This document shows, piece after piece, positions 61,019 through 64,000 of a DNA stretch of 64,000 bases; the first letter of the stretch is position 1, and each line of letters starts with the position of its first letter. Origin of the DNA: Osedax fenrisi (lineage: Eukaryota; Annelida; Polychaeta; Sabellida; Siboglinidae); contig OZ025242.1 in NCBI GenBank assembly GCA_964019155.1, forward strand, positions 22,492,343-22,556,342, read 5' to 3'. Under the pieces are notes generated by a model that saw nothing but the letters and a program-made list of their open reading frames with translations, made no database searches and was not told the origin of the DNA. The position numbers and the translations under genes were made by a program.

Positions 61019-61350
61019 AAATAGTTTAGGCATTACCCTGGATGAACGAAAAAGCAGAGTTTATCAAATCGTTCACCCAATGTCATTGAGGAGGGGGAAA
61101 TCAGATATAAAATCCGACACGAACCATTACCGGCCACACAAAGAATCAATACAAAGTACTCGAGAATATCTTATATTACATATTTAAAATAAAATTAGAC
61201 TTCCTGGATAGACAATAATACTGATAGAATATTAAATACAATTTAATAAAATATAGTATGTAAGTAATTACGGTTTATAAAACATGTAAAATTTAAAACA
61301 AAGTACAAGAATAAAATTATAAAATCCCTATTATATATATACATATATTA

Positions 61351-61352
<2 letters not shown>

Positions 61353-61411
<59 letters not shown>
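61353..61411. repeat. (AT)n microsatellite
   Basis: AT dinucleotide run of about 58 bp. Confidence 0.95.
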
Positions 61412-61412
<1 letters not shown>

Positions 61413-61546
61413 TATAGTAATGTATATTTAAAATTAAACCAATACAACAATAACATATCGTAGAACATTATGTTCTCTCTATTAAATATGCACTCGTATA
61501 TATTGGCTCTCTTGAGTATACCCTACGTCTAAGAACCGAGACAGTA

Positions 61547-61587
<41 letters not shown>

Positions 61588-61664
61588 TCAACATATCTGA
61601 ACACAAATATGGCATTTTATTTTAATTCCTAAACACACTGACATCGAATTGAATTATATAACTA

Positions 61665-61670
<6 letters not shown>

Positions 61671-61735
<65 letters not shown>
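61671..61735. repeat. (AT)n microsatellite
   Basis: AT dinucleotide run of about 65 bp, just before the 16-bp minisatellite. Confidence 0.95.
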
Positions 61736-61737
<2 letters not shown>

Positions 61738-61815
61738 TAACACCGAATACAGGTATACATGTACTTATAGGTCTGTATATAACCGTTTGTAGGACATACA
61801 TGTGCACCGTAAAGT

Positions 61816-62555
61816 TACAATGTATAAGGTGTACAATGTATAAGGTGTACAATGTATAAGGTGTACAATGTATAATGTGTACAATATATAAGGTGTACAA
61901 TGTATAATGTGTACAATGTATAAGGTGTACAATGTATAATGTGTACAATGTATAATGTGTACAATGTATAAGGTGTACAATGTATAATGTGTACAATGTA
62001 TAAGGTGTACAATATATAAGGTGTACAATGTATAAGGTGTACAATGTATAAGGTGTACAATGTATAAGGTGTACAATGTATAAGGTGTACAATGTATAAT
62101 GTGTACAATGTATAAGGTGTACAATGTATAAGGTGTACAATGTATAAGGTGTACAATGTATAATGTGTACAATATATAAGGTGTACAATGTATAATGTGT
62201 ACAATGTATAAGGTGTACAATGTATAATGTGTACAATGTATAATGTGTACAATGTATAAGGTGTACAATGTATAATGTGTACAATGTATAAGGTGTACAA
62301 TATATAAGGTGTACAATGTATAAGGTGTACAATATATAAGGTGTACAATGTATAATGTGTACAATGTATAAGGTGTACAATATATAAGGTGTAAAATGTA
62401 TAAGGTGTACACTGTATAATGTGTACAATGTATAAGGTGTACAATGTATAAGGTGTACAATGTATAAGGTGTGCAATGTCCGATTTACAATGTATAATGT
62501 GTACAATGTATAAGATGTACAATGTATAAGGTGTACAATGTATAAGGTGTATAAT
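61816..62555. repeat. Minisatellite, 16-bp unit, about 46 copies
   Basis: Unit AAGGTGTACAATGTAT with two main variants (AAGG or AATG start) and occasional ATATAT for TGTAT. No stop occurs in any minus-strand frame, so frames of 231-353 codons appear there; they are artefacts. The edge sequence continues with TTCACACTG triplication (62570-62595) and GTACACAC words to 62695. Confidence 0.97.
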
Positions 62556-63335
62556 GTCCAATGCACACTGTTCACACTGTTCACACTGTACATAGTGAGC
62601 CTTATACAGCAGGCGTTAGTGCTGCGCGCATCGTGACGCATACGTACACAAGGCACGGTGTGCGGTGTACACACGATGTACACACAATGTGTACATATTA
62701 ATTATTGATGTATATACCTCTGAATAGTAGTGTTAGACAGACCGTTACATGGATACTATCTATTAGATAAGCAGTTCCCCCGAAGTGCTATATTAAAACG
62801 AATAAATTAATCGAATTTTATCAAATAAAATATGATATTTAACAAATATACGATATAATATTCAATACGTTTGTGTATGCCCTCCATTAACACGGTGTGC
62901 TATTAATAATAGCCTAGTATACATATATGTTATGTAATCTATACATGTTATACAATACTATACGGTTATAGTAGAACGACGTCGTACTATAGTATACTAT
63001 ACACCTGTAATGCTATCAATACATTTGTCTTTCAAATAATACACACAATCGTTACACTGAAATAAAATATTTGATGAAATACAAATAGAAGACATAAACA
63101 GTATTACAAATAGAATCGTGTGTGTATATATATATATATATGTAAATAGATCATTTAACAATCAAGTCGACAAGCTAAATTTGACGTACTATATTTGCCT
63201 CTGAATGCGTATGCCTCGTAACGTTCGGAATGATGCACATAATCTATTAATGTTATGTTACAGCTCAGTATATGGATGTATATCTAAAATATCAGTTACA
63301 TAAACTATAGATAATTATGAATCTAAAAAGTATAT

Positions 63336-63427
<92 letters not shown>

Positions 63428-63608
63428 ATATATATTAAGTACATATACATATATTTTAATTGCATAAATATCCGCCCAGGCTAAAGCATCGACCTAACAG
63501 GTATATATGTTATAACAGGTACCAGGACACTTCTTGACGTTAAAGCCCTTCCCGGAGCCATAGCTTTTAAAACAATACTTACAAGTAATATTATATAGTT
63601 TTGTATAT
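62556..63608. other. Intron sequence, no gene seen
   Basis: (AT)n runs at 63337-63420. Short inverted words such as GTATACTATAC near 62985-63003. Nothing coding. Confidence 0.4.
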
Positions 63609-63752
63609 AAAAGATCGGCTCTCGTTAAAACCGACATTCCTTAACATGGGAGCGGCTTCGAAGGGACAACTTTTTAAGACCATTTAATTATGGGTAAAGT
63701 TTCATGTAAGTTTCTATGGACGAAATGAATTCACTACAATAACAATAACATT
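63609..63752 (+). repeat. SINE-like dispersed repeat, copy 5
   Basis: AAGATCGGCTCTCGTTAAAA, GGGAGCGGCTTCGAAGGGAC and TTCATGTAAGTTTCTATGGA match copies 3 and 4. A CAATAACAATAACA tail follows. 5' truncated. It lies about 100 bp from the splice donor of the Tctex1-type gene. Confidence 0.65.
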
Positions 63753-63854
63753 ACATATATATGTGTGTGTGTTTGTGTGTGTTGTATGTACGCGTGTCTA
63801 TCCGTATACTAATATACCATAACATTAAAAACGGTCTACATTCTAGCCGGTAAC

Positions 63855-64000
63855 CTGTCGCCTAGAATATCCTTGACCTTCGACCTGACGATAGAGCTGA
63901 GGTCACGTGTGAGACGGGCGCACCTCGTTACCGTGTACCTTCTTCGGTACAGGAACGCATCCATTATGATCTGTACCTCGTCGGCGATCAACCGTGACGG
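63855..64000 (-). CDS. Tctex1-domain dynein light chain, upstream exon (runs off the window)
   Basis: The last 146 bases of the window read on the minus strand as 48 complete codons plus AG. The frame gives SRLIADEVQIIMDAFLYRRR, then a Cys/Leu-rich helix (RCARLTRDLSSIVRSKVKD), then ILGD. This is the N-terminal helical half of a Tctex1 domain ('...I...l...L....Y.......L...ls..I...vK.l...'). The exon ends at AG|GTTACC and joins in phase to the exon ending at 52836, creating the 'DRWK' junction. The start codon and any N-terminal extension lie beyond position 64000. The GC-rich, stop-free sequence contrasts sharply with the adjacent AT-rich intron. Confidence 0.85.

Larger units (their letters stand above)
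60791..61815. other. AT-rich intron sequence with microsatellites
   Basis: (AT)n runs at about 61353-61411, 61548-61585 and 61671-61735. A slightly GC-richer patch at 61025-61165 shows no recognised frame. Confidence 0.4.
53182..63854 (-). other. Intron of the Tctex1-type gene (about 10.7 kb)
   Basis: Starts with GT on the minus strand at 63854-63853 (AG|GTTACC, a weak donor) and ends with AG at 53183-53182. It is phase 2: AG from the upstream exon plus G from the downstream exon make the Arg of the 'RWK' hallmark. It holds two minisatellites, a decayed gypsy fragment, a LINE tail, a SINE-like copy and many (AT)n tracts. Confidence 0.8.

Noticed and set aside
61622..62683. A 353-codon minus-strand frame and two further frames of 231 and 248 codons
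   Set aside because: The 16-bp repeat has no stop in any minus-strand frame, so all three stay open; this is low-complexity sequence, not a gene.

Overview
This window is very AT-rich eukaryotic DNA (by eye well over 70% A+T, with many long (AT)n tracts), almost certainly from an invertebrate metazoan nuclear genome. The evidence is a spliced dynein-light-chain gene with a large intron, many relics of several non-LTR (LINE) lineages, a hAT DNA transposon, a decayed Ty3/gypsy fragment, numerous foldback/MITE-like elements, a dispersed SINE-like repeat, and two big minisatellites. There are no operons, ribosome-binding sites, rRNAs, convincing tRNAs or CRISPR arrays. The species cannot be named from sequence alone.

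The one host gene I can defend lies on the minus strand at the right end. One exon runs off the window edge (63855-64000) and the terminal exon is 52836-53181. Joined in phase across a GT/AG intron of about 10.7 kb, they give the core of a Tctex1-domain (dynein light chain Tctex-type) protein with an unusual acidic insertion in the C-terminal half. The intron holds a roughly 3.9 kb array of a 14-bp repeat, a roughly 0.74 kb array of a 16-bp repeat, a decayed gypsy reverse transcriptase, a LINE tail and a SINE-like copy. A possible first coding exon of an unknown plus-strand gene lies at 23920-23969.

Left part (1-20 kb): head-to-head LINE relics (500-2350), another LINE (3680-4955), then a 4.3 kb hAT element at 5027-9339 with 19-bp terminal inverted repeats and a perfect 8-bp target duplication. 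The hAT carries what looks like a split, broken gene. Further on are an R2-like C-terminal zinc-knuckle fragment (about 10.9-11.2 kb), LINE tails (13.6-14.7 kb) and a nested stack at 15.0-19.85 kb. In that stack an old LINE was interrupted by a MITE and by the best-preserved element of the window, a 5'-truncated L2/CR1-like LINE with an open reverse transcriptase frame of over 730 codons.

Middle (20-52 kb): an RTE-like LINE (22.0-23.0 kb) and its minus-strand relative (42.1-43.9 kb), the latter split by two related palindromic MITEs; a foldback element with internal 52-54 bp repeats (24.25-24.95 kb); two jockey/CR1-type LINE relics (30.2-31.8 kb minus, 32.8-35.1 kb plus); a compound inverted repeat of about 4.6 kb (32.0-36.7 kb) enclosing the second of these; several duplicated anonymous repeats; a 155-bp tandem array (44.28-44.8 kb); and a TA-flanked MITE (48.91-49.5 kb). 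Most of the rest is anonymous AT-rich DNA. The region reads as repeat-dominated, gene-poor chromatin around one gene with a repeat-swollen intron.
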